In this document: piece by piece, positions 26,459 to 35,645 of the stretch
Position numbering within the stretch: the first letter of the stretch is position 1
Layout of the letters: the number at the start of each line of letters is the position of its first letter
Assembly (NCBI RefSeq): GCF_025628885.1
Contig: NZ_JAOTIF010000001.1
Span: forward strand, 124,001 to 188,000
Reading direction: 5' to 3'
From: Paraflavisolibacter caeni
GTDB taxonomy: Bacteria > Bacteroidota > Bacteroidia > Chitinophagales > Chitinophagaceae
DNA length: 64,000 bases
The notes under the pieces: generated by a model
What the model was told of the DNA's origin: nothing
Database searches by the model: none
The model's input: only the letters and a program-made list of their open reading frames with translations
Translations under genes and position numbers: made by a program

Positions 26459-28156
26459 TTAGTATACATCTTTATGGAATCTGCCTTCTTCTTTTAATTG
26501 TGAGATGAATTCACTTGCTTCTTCAATGGTTTTGTTGCCATGTTGGCGAATGATTTGAAGGATTGCATCCTCTACGTCGAAACTCATTGGGTCCTTAGCG
26601 CCGCAGATATAAACAGAAGCTCCGTTGGTTAACCATTCATAGAACTCCTGTCCATATTGAAGCATTTTATGCTGTACATATACTTTCTCTTGCTGATCCC
26701 TTGAGAAAGCCACATTCAGGTTCGTGAGTGCACCAGTGTCTTTCCAGTTCTGCAATTCGGTTTGATACAGGAAGTCTGTAACAAAATGCTGGTCGCCGAA
26801 GAAAAGCCAGTTGCGTCCGCTGGCACCTGTTGCATCCCTGTGTGCCAGGAAAGAACGGAAGGGGGCGATACCCGTGCCTGGCCCGATCATGATCATGTCT
26901 TTGTCTTCCTGAGGCAGGCGGAACTGGTTGTTTTTATGGATATAAAATTCAAATTCGGTATCAGCCTGTAGTTGCGACAAATAGTCGGAGCACAAACCAT
27001 AATGTGCTTCATCATTCACATAGAATTTATCTCTTGCTACAGTAATATGCACTTCACCATTATGGGCTTCCGGTGATGAAGCAATAGAGTAAAGGCGGGG
27101 TGCAATGGGTTCCAATACTTCCACCAGATCTTCAAGTTGAATCGTCTCATTCAACGGGTAAATACGCAGTAGTTCCAGTAGACCGATTCTTGTAACTGGT
27201 ATATCCTGCTTTACCAAACCTGCATACTTACTCACCACTCTTTCTGGCAGATAGCAGATGTTCAGTTTCTTTCTGAATAATTCTTCTGTACTAATCTGCT
27301 CGTTTTTATAAGTAATAGAGGATGTTTTATCTACGTCCAATAGATCAAGTATTGCTGCAACCAGATGTGCGGGGTTTTCAGGGATCACACCTAATGCATC
27401 TCCGGGCAGGTATTCCAGATCTTCAGCAATGATTTCAATGTGGTGGGTCTCTTTTTTAGAACCCCTGTCGTTCAAGTTGATGTTCGTTGCAATGCTGCCT
27501 TTGTATATTTTTTTACCTGTTGATTTCTTAATGGCTGGTGCCTTTGTTGTCGCAGTCCCGCTGCTTTGATTGTTCAAACCCTCCAGAACCTGCGTGAACC
27601 AAATTGTAGCATCAGTTTCGTAGTCGGTATCACATTTCTGCAAGTTGGCGATTCTTTCACCACCCAATTTTCCTAATTGTGCGTCAACATCTTCGCCCGC
27701 TTTACAAAACAGAGGGTAGGAGGTGTCGCCTAAAGCCAGTACACTATATTTCAGTTTATCCAGCTTAAGGCTGTTGTTATGGATATGATCATAGAACTTC
27801 TTAGCCCCTGCCGGAGGCTCGCCTTCGCCCTGGGTACTGATCACTGTTAAAAAATGTTCTTCTTTGGGGAGATCAGTAAGACGGTATTGATCCAGGCTTA
27901 CCAACTTCGCATTGATACCAGACTTTTTAGCTTTGGCAGCAAAATCTGTTGCCAGCTTTTTTGCATTCCCTGTTTCGGTACCATAAGCAATGGTGATCTT
28001 ATTAACGGAAGGTTTTGCCGGAACAGCTTCCTGGACCTGTACCTGGCCACCCGCTGAAATGGCGCCTGCAACATAGCCGTTAAACCAAATGAGCTCTTCT
28101 CTTGTAAAGCTGGACATTACCTCTTCTACTAACTTCATTTTCAGGGATGCGATCAT
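26459..28156 (-). CDS. cysJ: Sulfite reductase flavoprotein subunit
   Basis: A 565-residue diflavin reductase that passes electrons from NADPH through FAD and FMN to the CysI hemoprotein. After an N-terminal segment of about 50 residues, a flavodoxin domain (IAYGTETGNAKKLA near 54, STQGEGEPP near 110, ALGDTSYPLFC near 143) binds FMN. The FAD domain has PRLYSIASSPEAHNGEVHITV near 350 and the NADPH domain has MIGPGTGIAPFRSFLAHR near 425. Aromatic C-terminal residue Tyr (HKDVY) stacks on FAD, as in the family. An alternative ATG at 28138 is possible. Confidence 0.9.
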   Translation of the reverse strand: MIASLKMKLVEEVMSSFTREELIWFNGYVAGAISAGGQVQVQEAVPAKPSVNKITIAYGTETGNAKKLATDFAAKAKKSGINAKLVSLDQYRLTDLPKEEHFLTVISTQGEGEPPAGAKKFYDHIHNNSLKLDKLKYSVLALGDTSYPLFCKAGEDVDAQLGKLGGERIANLQKCDTDYETDATIWFTQVLEGLNNQSSGTATTKAPAIKKSTGKKIYKGSIATNINLNDRGSKKETHHIEIIAEDLEYLPGDALGVIPENPAHLVAAILDLLDVDKTSSITYKNEQISTEELFRKKLNICYLPERVVSKYAGLVKQDIPVTRIGLLELLRIYPLNETIQLEDLVEVLEPIAPRLYSIASSPEAHNGEVHITVARDKFYVNDEAHYGLCSDYLSQLQADTEFEFYIHKNNQFRLPQEDKDMIMIGPGTGIAPFRSFLAHRDATGASGRNWLFFGDQHFVTDFLYQTELQNWKDTGALTNLNVAFSRDQQEKVYVQHKMLQYGQEFYEWLTNGASVYICGAKDPMSFDVEDAILQIIRQHGNKTIEEASEFISQLKEEGRFHKDVY

Positions 28157-28215
28157 GGGCTTTCGTTTATTTAGATTTTGTGATATGATTGAGATTGTGA
28201 ATGATCAATGGTGAA

Positions 28216-29049
28216 TCAGGCTCTTTCGGCGAATACGTGAGTGGCTGCTTTTACATCCACCGGTTTAAAGTATTCCACATCGCTGGGGCGATTTTCCAGC
28301 CATTTGAATTGCTCGTGCAGTGCTACTACCTTTCCTATGATGACCAGTGATGGCGATTTGAATTGTGCATGGCCGTAATTTTCATTGAATTCATAGAGGC
28401 TGCTGGTGTGAATTTCCTGCAAAGGCGTTGTCGCCTGTTCAATAACCGCTATTTGTTTTTCCTGTTCAATACCATTTTCGGTTAATTTTTGAGCAACATA
28501 AAATGATGTTTCAGCAGACATGTAGAATACAAGGGTATCGTTGGTCGCTGCTAATTCTTTCCAGTATTCTTCAGTAATCACGCTGGGATCATAACAAGTC
28601 AGTAGGCGGACTGCTGTTGAATAATTCCTGGCTGTTAGTGGCATGCCCGCGTATGCGGCAGCGCCTAAAGCCGCAGTAATGCCCGGAATGATTTCGTAGG
28701 GTATTTGGTTTTGTACAAGGGTTTGCAATTCATCCAACACATTTGAAAAGATAGAAACATCGCCTCCTTTCAGCCGTACCACCAACTTGCCCTGCCTTGC
28801 ATAATCCACCATCAGTTCATTGATAGTGGCTTGTGGGGTAGAAGCGCCACGGCGGCATTGTTTTCCCACATACAGCACTTCCGCTTCAGGATTTACATAT
28901 TCATTGATGATGACATCACTCACCAGGCGGTCAGTTAAGACCACATCTGCAAATTGCAAATAGCGAAATGCCTTGATGGTGAGCAATTCAGGGTCGCCAG
29001 AACCTGCACCTGCTAAGACTACCTTTCCTTTCTGTTGTTGATACTGCAT
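28216..29049 (-). CDS. cobA: Uroporphyrinogen-III C-methyltransferase (SUMT)
   Basis: The 277-residue SAM-dependent enzyme makes precorrin-2, the precursor of siroheme used by CysI. VVLAGAGSGDPELLTIKAFRYLQFADVVLTDRLVS at the start is the family signature (glycine-rich SAM loop). GKQCRRGAST near 64 and RLKGGDVSIF near 100 follow; the last is usually RLKGGDPFIF, so Val-Ser replaces Pro-Phe here. The C-terminus has a 30-residue extension. No precorrin-2 dehydrogenase/ferrochelatase is in the window, so later steps are encoded elsewhere. Confidence 0.88.
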   Translation of the reverse strand: MQYQQQKGKVVLAGAGSGDPELLTIKAFRYLQFADVVLTDRLVSDVIINEYVNPEAEVLYVGKQCRRGASTPQATINELMVDYARQGKLVVRLKGGDVSIFSNVLDELQTLVQNQIPYEIIPGITAALGAAAYAGMPLTARNYSTAVRLLTCYDPSVITEEYWKELAATNDTLVFYMSAETSFYVAQKLTENGIEQEKQIAVIEQATTPLQEIHTSSLYEFNENYGHAQFKSPSLVIIGKVVALHEQFKWLENRPSDVEYFKPVDVKAATHVFAERA

Positions 29050-29146
29050 AATACTTCGGGCTTGCGTGCTTCTTTAAAATGAATGCTGATTGCAACGCAA
29101 AGGTGAAGGCATGTAGCCGGGAAAGGAAATCGTAAATTATTATGAG

Positions 29147-30043
29147 CTATAACTTAAAGTTATACTGTTGGGCGAAGTGCATAAATAAATTGGCTAGCTG
29201 CTCGGAAGCGCCTTGCCTTTGAATAAAGTAAAAGTAGCGTTCAATGGATAGCCCTTTTACATCCATAATGCGAAATGAGTTGCTGGAAAGTTCGTTGAAA
29301 ACTGAGTGGATGGAAAGGAAGGCCATGCAGTCAGAATTTCTTAAATAGGCTTTGATGGCTTCTGTTGAGCCCAATTCCATTTCGATGTTCAATTGAGAGA
29401 ACGTAATTCCAAAAGGCTTGAGGGCATGGGCGATCACATCCAAAGTGCCGGAACCGGTTTCCCTGACCAGGAGCGGAACTTTTTTTAGTTCATTAATGGT
29501 AAGGGAAGATTTCTTTGCCAGGGCATGATGGACATTGCTGACCAGCACAATTTCATCTTTTACATATTCAACATATTTTATGTCTTTATTCTTTGACTGG
29601 CCTTCAATAATGCCAATGTCTATATCATTATTGAGGAGCGCCTGCTCAATCTGCTCCGTGTTGCCATTCATCAACCTGACATTGACTTCCTTGTATTTCT
29701 TATGAAAGTCGGCCAGTACAGAAGGAATCACATATTGACTTATAGTAGAACTGGCGCCGAGGTGCAATAAACCTTTGTGCAGATTGGAGAAGCTGTTCAT
29801 ATCAAACTCCATGTTCCGGTAGATATTCAGCAACTGCTCTGTATACTGTAATAAAACCTGCCCTTGAGGTGTTAATTGAATATGGTTGCCTTTTCGGTTG
29901 AACAGGGGTACCTGGAAATATTGCTCCAACTCCTGTATGTGTTTGCTGACTGCAGGTTGCGTGATGAACAAATCTGCGGCTGCCTTGGTAAAGCTTAGCC
30001 GCTTTGCTACTGTATGAAATACTTTAAACCTGAAGTCGAACAT
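29147..30043 (-). CDS. LysR-family transcriptional regulator of the sulfur cluster (inferred)
   Basis: A 298-residue LysR regulator. The N-terminal winged HTH (FKVFHTVAKRLSFTKAAADLFITQPAVSKHIQELEQYFQVPLFNR) is canonical. The effector domain spans about residues 90-290 (LGASSTISQYVIPSVLADFHKKY, DIGIIEG, LLVRETGSGTLDVI). CysB/CbL-type LysR proteins control sulfur assimilation elsewhere. The head position of the minus-strand run lysR-cobA-cysJ-prx-cysI supports the same job here, but the inducer is not deducible. Confidence 0.88.
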   Translation of the reverse strand: MFDFRFKVFHTVAKRLSFTKAAADLFITQPAVSKHIQELEQYFQVPLFNRKGNHIQLTPQGQVLLQYTEQLLNIYRNMEFDMNSFSNLHKGLLHLGASSTISQYVIPSVLADFHKKYKEVNVRLMNGNTEQIEQALLNNDIDIGIIEGQSKNKDIKYVEYVKDEIVLVSNVHHALAKKSSLTINELKKVPLLVRETGSGTLDVIAHALKPFGITFSQLNIEMELGSTEAIKAYLRNSDCMAFLSIHSVFNELSSNSFRIMDVKGLSIERYFYFIQRQGASEQLANLFMHFAQQYNFKL

Positions 30044-30129
30044 GATTTCCTCTTTGAAACCGGCAAATTAAAGTTATTTGCCTCAGTTTTTCTCTGGGGC
30101 AGTATGATTACCAATTATTCTGATGTTCT

Positions 30130-30600
30130 TTAATTGTCCCGTTCCACTTTTTGAGTAGGGTTGTTTTTCCAGTTGGGATCATATCTTGTAAAGAAGGCCA
30201 GCCAGCCTGTCCTGGAAATTCTCATTAAATATGGCTGTAACGCAACCAAAAAAACGGCATTGAAGATCATCCAGTAAAAGAACCTGTTATCCTGAAATGA
30301 AAACCCTATCAGAACCCACCATGCAACAAGTGTGGCTACACAGAGTGCAACTGTTAGAGCATAAGAAACATAACCCGCACCGAAGTAGAAACCTACTTCC
30401 GGTTCGAAAGGTTGACCGCACACTGGGCACTCTTTTCTCATCTTCATGGTATTTCTCAGATGCCAGGGATTTTTATCAATGAACATATCACCTCGTCTGC
30501 ACCTTGGGCATTTGCAGGCAAAAATGTTGAAAAAACCAGGTTTTCCTTCCTTCAAATCTGTAGCCATATCATTGGTTTTTGCGTTTTGAGCAGTAATCAT
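30130..30600 (-). CDS. DUF983 membrane protein with zinc-ribbon
   Basis: A 156-residue protein. Two Cys pairs, CKCPRC near residue 29 and CPVCGQPF near 59, look like a zinc ribbon. Two membrane helices follow (YVSYALTVALCVATLVAWWVLIG and FFYWMIFNAVFLVALQPYLMRI). This is the DUF983 pattern. In other bacteria such proteins sit near cytochrome oxidase assembly genes, but the function is not settled. It lies 86 bp upstream of lysR on the same strand. A shorter start at Met12 is possible. Confidence 0.85.
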   Translation of the reverse strand: MITAQNAKTNDMATDLKEGKPGFFNIFACKCPRCRRGDMFIDKNPWHLRNTMKMRKECPVCGQPFEPEVGFYFGAGYVSYALTVALCVATLVAWWVLIGFSFQDNRFFYWMIFNAVFLVALQPYLMRISRTGWLAFFTRYDPNWKNNPTQKVERDN

Positions 30601-30747
30601 TGCTTTACCTTTTTTGAGATGCCTGCAAAGGTACTAGAGGTACATGCCTTATTATTGGATAAATTATGGTCTTTGTGGTAGTTTTTACCGATTTGAACAG
30701 ATTTTCCAGGTTTTAACATTTCATCAATGCCTTACAACTGAAGATGA

Positions 30748-31383
30748 TCATGTATGTATGGAAGAAGGATTTAATATCAGGCTGTTGGCTAAGCTGATCT
30801 CATCCTGGTTGATGGTATGACCCATATTGTTGTACACTTTTTCCGTCACCGAGGCATTCATGTCCTTTAGAATATTTGAGGTTGCATAAACCCTTTCTAC
30901 TGGCACATGTGGGTCGGGATTACTGGTGCCTATGAAGACAGGTGTGCCATTGAAATCGCCTTTATAATTTTCCGGATAGACCTTATCACCAATCAAGCCA
31001 CCTGTAAATGCAACTACTCCTCCATAGCGGGTCGCGTTTCTCGTTACAAATTCAAGTGTTAAGCAGGCTCCCTGAGAGAAACCCAGGAAATAGATATTTT
31101 CTGTGGATATGCCATTACTCATGATCTCGTTGACGATTCCTTTCAGGAGGTCAATTGCAGAACTGAGCCAAGGCTCATTTTGAGCTGGCGGCGCCATGAA
31201 AGAGTAAGGATACCAGGTGTTGTTGGTTGCCTGGGGGGCTAATAATGTAAAATCAGCCACCTCAAGATAAGAAGATAAGGAAAGAATGTCCTGGGCGCTG
31301 CCGCCTCTACCGTGAATCATCAATAAAACCTTTGTAGCCTCTGTAATGTCTTTTCCCCCGGTAATTAATTGCCTTTTGTGCAT
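30748..31383 (-). CDS. Carboxylesterase-type alpha/beta hydrolase (MhqD-like)
   Basis: A 211-residue phospholipase/carboxylesterase-family hydrolase. HGRGGSAQDILSL gives the oxyanion loop, GFSQGACLTLEFV near residue 105 has the catalytic Ser in G-x-S-x-G, DPHVPVERV near 165 has the Asp and GHTINQDEI near 190 has the His. The gene starts 1 bp after the stop of a ring-cleaving dioxygenase. The same pair (mhqD, mhqO) forms the quinone-stress operons of Bacilli, so it may cleave the ring-fission product. Confidence 0.85.
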   Translation of the reverse strand: MHKRQLITGGKDITEATKVLLMIHGRGGSAQDILSLSSYLEVADFTLLAPQATNNTWYPYSFMAPPAQNEPWLSSAIDLLKGIVNEIMSNGISTENIYFLGFSQGACLTLEFVTRNATRYGGVVAFTGGLIGDKVYPENYKGDFNGTPVFIGTSNPDPHVPVERVYATSNILKDMNASVTEKVYNNMGHTINQDEISLANSLILNPSSIHT

Positions 31384-31384
31384 C

Positions 31385-32338
31385 TTATTTGTATTTGTCT
31401 GGATTGATTTGAATAGGTGTTAATGTAGTTTCCAGGTCCTTCCTGTATTTTTCATATTGTTCCGGCAATTTAAGGGCTTCACCCAGGTGTTCTGCAGGTT
31501 CATCAATTCCAAAGCCGGGACCTGATGTGGCTACTTCAAACAATACCCCACCTGGTTCGCGGAAATAAATAGAGGTAAAGTAACTTCTATCCATAACCGG
31601 AGTGGGGTTCAGCATTCTTTGCGAAATTTTTACACGTACTTCGGCCTGCGTTGATGCATCGGGTGTAGCAAATGCAATATGGTGTACTGTTCCACTGCCG
31701 GCTAATCCTTTTAAGCTATCCGGCGAACAAATAATGTCGATGTAATTGCCAGGCGTGTCATTAGCTGCAAAGCGGAAACGGTTGCCCTTTTCTGCTATGA
31801 GTTTGTGATTCAATTGTTCTGTAAGCAGACCGGCGGTACGTTCATATCCTTCTTCCCAGATTTCAGCGCTGTAAAAACCTTTAACTGCATGTTCTATTGG
31901 AATATGCCCATAGGTAAATCCAGGTCGCGTATCCTTGTCTGTGAATACTAATTCCAGCCCCAGGCCATCAGGGTCTTCAAAATAAATTACCTGCTCGCCT
32001 TCAAACCGTTCAACAGGTTGTTTGTAGTTTATATCGAAACGTTTCAATCGATCCATCCAGTAGTTAGCGGAGGATAAAGGAACCGAAAAAGCAGTGGTAT
32101 TCAGCATGCCTTTTCCTTGTCTTCCTTGTACAAGCCCCCCGTAGGGGAAAAACGTCAATATACTTCCGGGCAGACCTTTTTCATCGCCATAGTAAAGATG
32201 GTATGTGCCGGGGTCATCGAAGTTGACTGTTTTTTTTACCAGTCTTAAGCCTAGGATACCTGTATAGAAATCAATATTTTTTTGAGTGTCACCTGCGATA
32301 GCAGTGATATGATGTATGCCAGTGATCAATTGGTTCAT
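31385..32338 (-). CDS. Ring-cleaving dioxygenase, VOC superfamily (MhqO-like)
   Basis: A 317-residue protein with two pairs of VOC modules. GIHHITAIAGDTQKNIDFYTGILGLRLVKKTVNFDD opens the first; His of GIHH, the His in GTVHHIAFAT near residue 220, and Glu in GVLFEVATSGPGF near 270 are candidate Fe(II) ligands. Its length and motifs match MhqO/MhqA-type glyoxalase-family hydroquinone dioxygenases, which open the ring of quinols during detoxification. It is tightly coupled to the MhqD-like gene (1 bp gap) and lies 64 bp after pirin. Confidence 0.87.
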   Translation of the reverse strand: MNQLITGIHHITAIAGDTQKNIDFYTGILGLRLVKKTVNFDDPGTYHLYYGDEKGLPGSILTFFPYGGLVQGRQGKGMLNTTAFSVPLSSANYWMDRLKRFDINYKQPVERFEGEQVIYFEDPDGLGLELVFTDKDTRPGFTYGHIPIEHAVKGFYSAEIWEEGYERTAGLLTEQLNHKLIAEKGNRFRFAANDTPGNYIDIICSPDSLKGLAGSGTVHHIAFATPDASTQAEVRVKISQRMLNPTPVMDRSYFTSIYFREPGGVLFEVATSGPGFGIDEPAEHLGEALKLPEQYEKYRKDLETTLTPIQINPDKYK

Positions 32339-32402
32339 AAAGGAATATTAATGGTTAATGGTGGATTCGTGATACCTGCACGTTCAAAGGTCGATAATCC
32401 TT

Positions 32403-33260
32403 CTAAAAATCCAATGTGCCAAATTTCCTTTCAGCAAAATCCTTTTCAGCCTGCTCTATTTCTTCCTGTGTATTCATCACAAAATTTCCTTTAGCTGCAA
32501 CAGGTTCCTCTATGGGTTCTGCCGATAGATAGAGCAATTTTGCATCTGTTCTGGTCTGAATTTGAATTTCTGTCCCTTCCTTGCTAAAGACCAATAAATG
32601 ATGCCCTGAAACTTCCATTTCGTTGTTGACTACGATCGTTCCATCCAGTACATACAACAATGTCCAGTAACCCTCAATCGCTTTTAATTGAAATGACTTT
32701 TCTCCTTTTACAGTTCCGAAAGCGCTCATTACAGGGGTGAAGGTCCTGATAGGGCCATTCAGGTGATCATAAGATCCACTTGCCAGCCTCAGGTCAATGC
32801 CTTCCTCCTGGAACAGCAGGGGCATGTCATCTTTTTTTGCTTGTTGATAATAGGGCGATTCCATTTTGTATTTTGCAGGAACATTTACCCACAGCTGTAC
32901 AAATTCATAGTTACCCCCCTTTTCAAGCAATTTCTTTGTTGGCCCTTCGCTATGTAACAAGCCTTTCCCGGCAAACATCCACTGCACTTCTCCTGATTTT
33001 AAAACTCCATTATATCCATTGGTATCATTATGATAACCTTCGCCCTGGAACATGAATGTTACCGGCGCAAAGCCTCTGTGTGGATGGGGATGGATCCGCT
33101 CCGGAGGTGATCCTGCTGGGTAGAGGTGGGGAGGTAAATGGTGCAAAACGATAAAAGGACTAGCAAAGCGAAAGTCTTTGTGTGGTAAAGATTGCAGAAT
33201 GGTTTCTTCACCTATACTTTTTTTCCTGCCCTCAAGCAGGTGGTCAATTTTCTTTTGCAT
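32403..33260 (-). CDS. Pirin-family protein
   Basis: A 285-residue bicupin. The metal-binding cupin motif is in HPHPHRGFAPVTFMFQGEGYHNDTNG, with His residues near 57-61 and GKGLLHSEGPT near 100. The second cupin (VLDGTIVVNNEMEVSGHHLLVFSKEG) lacks clear ligands. Pirins bind iron, and some have quercetinase activity (oxygenation of flavonols), in line with the aromatic-oxidation genes around it. The active role here is inferred from context. Confidence 0.88.
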   Translation of the reverse strand: MQKKIDHLLEGRKKSIGEETILQSLPHKDFRFASPFIVLHHLPPHLYPAGSPPERIHPHPHRGFAPVTFMFQGEGYHNDTNGYNGVLKSGEVQWMFAGKGLLHSEGPTKKLLEKGGNYEFVQLWVNVPAKYKMESPYYQQAKKDDMPLLFQEEGIDLRLASGSYDHLNGPIRTFTPVMSAFGTVKGEKSFQLKAIEGYWTLLYVLDGTIVVNNEMEVSGHHLLVFSKEGTEIQIQTRTDAKLLYLSAEPIEEPVAAKGNFVMNTQEEIEQAEKDFAERKFGTLDF

Positions 33261-33296
33261 AGAATGTTTTTTTAAGCCTTAAACAATGTGGCGATA

Positions 33297-34178
33297 CTAA
33301 CCTAACTTAACTGAAGTCATGGTAAGTGAGCCCCCCACAGCTTTATCATTAAAGAAAGATACTGTATCCTTATTCCCTTTTAATCCTAATGTGTACATAA
33401 GAGGCAGATAGTGATCAGGAGTTGGGATGGCGAGTCTAGCCTCTCGGCCAAGACTATCATAATTGATCAATGGTGTATGATTGCCATCAGCAATCAATTG
33501 CTTGAATTTTTCATTCAAAGTCAGCGCCCAATCGTAGCCATAAGAAGAGGCATCCAATTTATCCCAGGCAACCATCCGGAGATTGTGAACCATATTGCCA
33601 CTCCCAATAATGAGCACTCCTTTTTTGCGCAGTGCGTACAATTCCTTAGCGAGGTCGTAATGATATTGTGGACCTTTTGCGTAATCTATACTCAACTGAA
33701 GCACAGGAATATTGGCTTCGGGGTACATGTGCCTCACTATTGTCCATGTTCCATGGTCTAATCCCCAATCATGGTCTAATTCAACATGGGTTGACTTCAA
33801 CAAGGATGCTGTTTCTTTTGCCAATGCAGTATCACCCGGAGCAGGATATTGCACTGCAAATAGTTCCGGAGGGAATCCTCCAAAGTCGTGAATGGTTTTT
33901 GGGAAATCCATTGCAGTGATGCGGGTTCCCTTGCTCAGCCAGTGTGCTGAAACCACTAGTACAGCTTTGGGGGTTGGAATTTCCTTTGCCATTTTCGTCC
34001 AGCGTTGGCTAAACTCATTGTCTTCTATTCCGTTCATGGGAGAACCATGCCCAATGAAGAGAACAGGCATTAAATACCCATCCTCTTTTAAATCGCTTGT
34101 AAACCTGTTGAAGGCCGATAAAGATGTCATGCCTACTACTCCTGTTATGATTGTTTTTATAAATTGTTTTCGTATCAC
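33297..34178 (-). CDS. ygiD: 4,5-DOPA-type extradiol dioxygenase (YgiD-like)
   Basis: A 293-residue member of the class III extradiol dioxygenase family. PVLFIGHGSPMNGIEDNEF near residue 38 holds the first His ligand. SAHWLSKGTRITAM near 75 gives the second, and YSFLEK-like helices are followed by DHGTWTIVRHMYPEA near 145 and SGNMVHNLR near 200. It opens catechol rings with Fe(II) and oxygen. A hydrophobic N-terminus with a twin start (MIRKQFIKTIITGVVGMTSLSAF) suggests export or membrane anchoring, unusual for the Escherichia coli YgiD type. It starts 6 bp after the next gene upstream. Confidence 0.85.
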   Translation of the reverse strand: MIRKQFIKTIITGVVGMTSLSAFNRFTSDLKEDGYLMPVLFIGHGSPMNGIEDNEFSQRWTKMAKEIPTPKAVLVVSAHWLSKGTRITAMDFPKTIHDFGGFPPELFAVQYPAPGDTALAKETASLLKSTHVELDHDWGLDHGTWTIVRHMYPEANIPVLQLSIDYAKGPQYHYDLAKELYALRKKGVLIIGSGNMVHNLRMVAWDKLDASSYGYDWALTLNEKFKQLIADGNHTPLINYDSLGREARLAIPTPDHYLPLMYTLGLKGNKDTVSFFNDKAVGGSLTMTSVKLG

Positions 34179-34184
34179 TTTTGA

Positions 34185-34847
34185 TTAGTTATGTAAAATT
34201 TTCCAGCCTGCCAGCCAATTATAGTTGTACTTCATGCCCAATTGGATGAGCAGCAGCTGCATGTTTTCCAGGGTTCTGCTTACTGTCAGGTCGCCTGCAA
34301 TTATTGGATTGAACCCAACAGTACTTACCAGTTCAGAAACTGTTTGCAGGGCTTCTGCATCGTTTCCGGCTATAAAGGCATCTACTTGCTTGCCGTCAAT
34401 TACAGGCATAGAAAAGTCGGCGGCAAACGTGGTATTAAATGCCTTTATCACTTTTGAGTTAGGTAGTAATTTTTGTAATTCTTCTGCTGCACTTGTGTCC
34501 GGAGCTGTTGCCAATCCGGTATGAGTTTCGTTAAGAGGATTGGCGATGCTAATCACGATCTTTTGATTAGCTACCTCCCTGATTTTTTCGGCAACTTCAT
34601 TTTGTGCCCCGTAAGGAACTGCCACAATTATGATATCAGCTTCCCAACAGCCATTATAGTTGCTATCAATCGCTTCTACGTCTGCGGCAGGGTTTGCATT
34701 TTTGATTTCATTAACGATTGGCTCAATCTTCTCCTGATCCCTTGCATAAAGAAGTAACCTGTAATTTCCCTTGGATAGGTTTTGGGAAATTGCAGAGCCC
34801 ATATTGCCTGTAGCTCCAATTATATTTATGGTTTGCTTTGTTTGCAT
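34185..34847 (-). CDS. NAD(P)-binding oxidoreductase, F420:NADP-reductase-like
   Basis: A 220-residue Rossmann protein. GATGNMGSAISQNLSKG at residues 9-25 is the dinucleotide loop. DIIIVAVPYGAQNEVAEKIREVANQKIVISIANPL near 72 matches the NADP-dependent F420 reductase/DUF-type family (NPL near 105), and KAFNTTFAADFSMPVIDGK near 140 follows. Bacteroidota lack F420, so it likely acts on another flavin or substrate. It is 6 bp from the dioxygenase gene and shares its transcript. Confidence 0.82.
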   Translation of the reverse strand: MQTKQTINIIGATGNMGSAISQNLSKGNYRLLLYARDQEKIEPIVNEIKNANPAADVEAIDSNYNGCWEADIIIVAVPYGAQNEVAEKIREVANQKIVISIANPLNETHTGLATAPDTSAAEELQKLLPNSKVIKAFNTTFAADFSMPVIDGKQVDAFIAGNDAEALQTVSELVSTVGFNPIIAGDLTVSRTLENMQLLLIQLGMKYNYNWLAGWKILHN

Positions 34848-34993
34848 TTTGTTGTCTTTAATAATGCAAAACTACTCCAGTGTAAGGGCCTGCTCCATTG
34901 AGTGTAAGCAAGAAAAAACATTGACCGAAATCAATTAAATGTAATGAGTGGTGAGTGTTAGTGACCATATTCATCACTCATTACCCATTCCGA

Positions 34994-35572
34994 TCATTTC
35001 TCCGCAATTTTTTTGCGTAAGCGGCTCAACGTTTCAGGCTTTAATCCCATATAGGAAGCGATCATGTGTTGCGGCACACGTTGAACAATGTCGGGATAGA
35101 GATTGATAAAGCTGTTGTATCGCTCTTCTAAAGGCTGGCTGATAATTGAGGTCAATCTTTTTTGCATGGCTAAATAAGCACCTGTAACCTGGAGCCGGGT
35201 ATATGTTTCATATTTAGGGCATTTTTTTAAGATCTCTTCCTGGGCAGATTTGCTGATCAATACCAATTCAGAATCTTCAAGTGCATCAATATTATAGGTT
35301 GCCGGCTCTCCTGTCAGGAAGCTATAAAGGTCTGATATCGTCCATCCCTCCAGTGCAAATTGGATGATGTGCTCATTACCTTTCTCATCTACTGAATAGG
35401 ATCTTAATGCGCCCTTTTCCACAAAGGCGATCATTTTGCAAACCTCACCTTCCTGTAAAAGATATTGTCTTTTACGGATTTTTTTTGGTGTCAGATAATC
35501 CCTGATGATATCCTGTTCTTCCTGGGTAAAAGAAACCTTTTCATTAAGCTTTTTGAAAAACAACTCATACAT
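34994..35572 (-). CDS. Crp/Fnr-family transcriptional regulator
   Basis: A 192-residue regulator. The cyclic-nucleotide-type beta-barrel covers about residues 20-115 (RQYLLQEGEVCKMIAFVEKGALRSYSVDEKGNEHIIQFALEGWTISDLYSFLTGEPATYNIDAL). The C-terminal HTH is compact (RVPQHMIASYMGLKPETLSRLRKKI). The Glu-Arg pair for cAMP phosphate binding is not clear, so cAMP may not be the ligand. It lies 146 bp upstream of the NADP-binding gene on the same strand and 73 bp from the divergent VOC gene, a good place to control both. Confidence 0.87.
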   Translation of the reverse strand: MYELFFKKLNEKVSFTQEEQDIIRDYLTPKKIRKRQYLLQEGEVCKMIAFVEKGALRSYSVDEKGNEHIIQFALEGWTISDLYSFLTGEPATYNIDALEDSELVLISKSAQEEILKKCPKYETYTRLQVTGAYLAMQKRLTSIISQPLEERYNSFINLYPDIVQRVPQHMIASYMGLKPETLSRLRKKIAEK

Positions 35573-35645
35573 AGCGCTTCAAAATAACTAATAAAGCGTG
35601 AAGCGTGGCATAATAATTAATTAGTTTTTTAGCAACTGTAATTTT

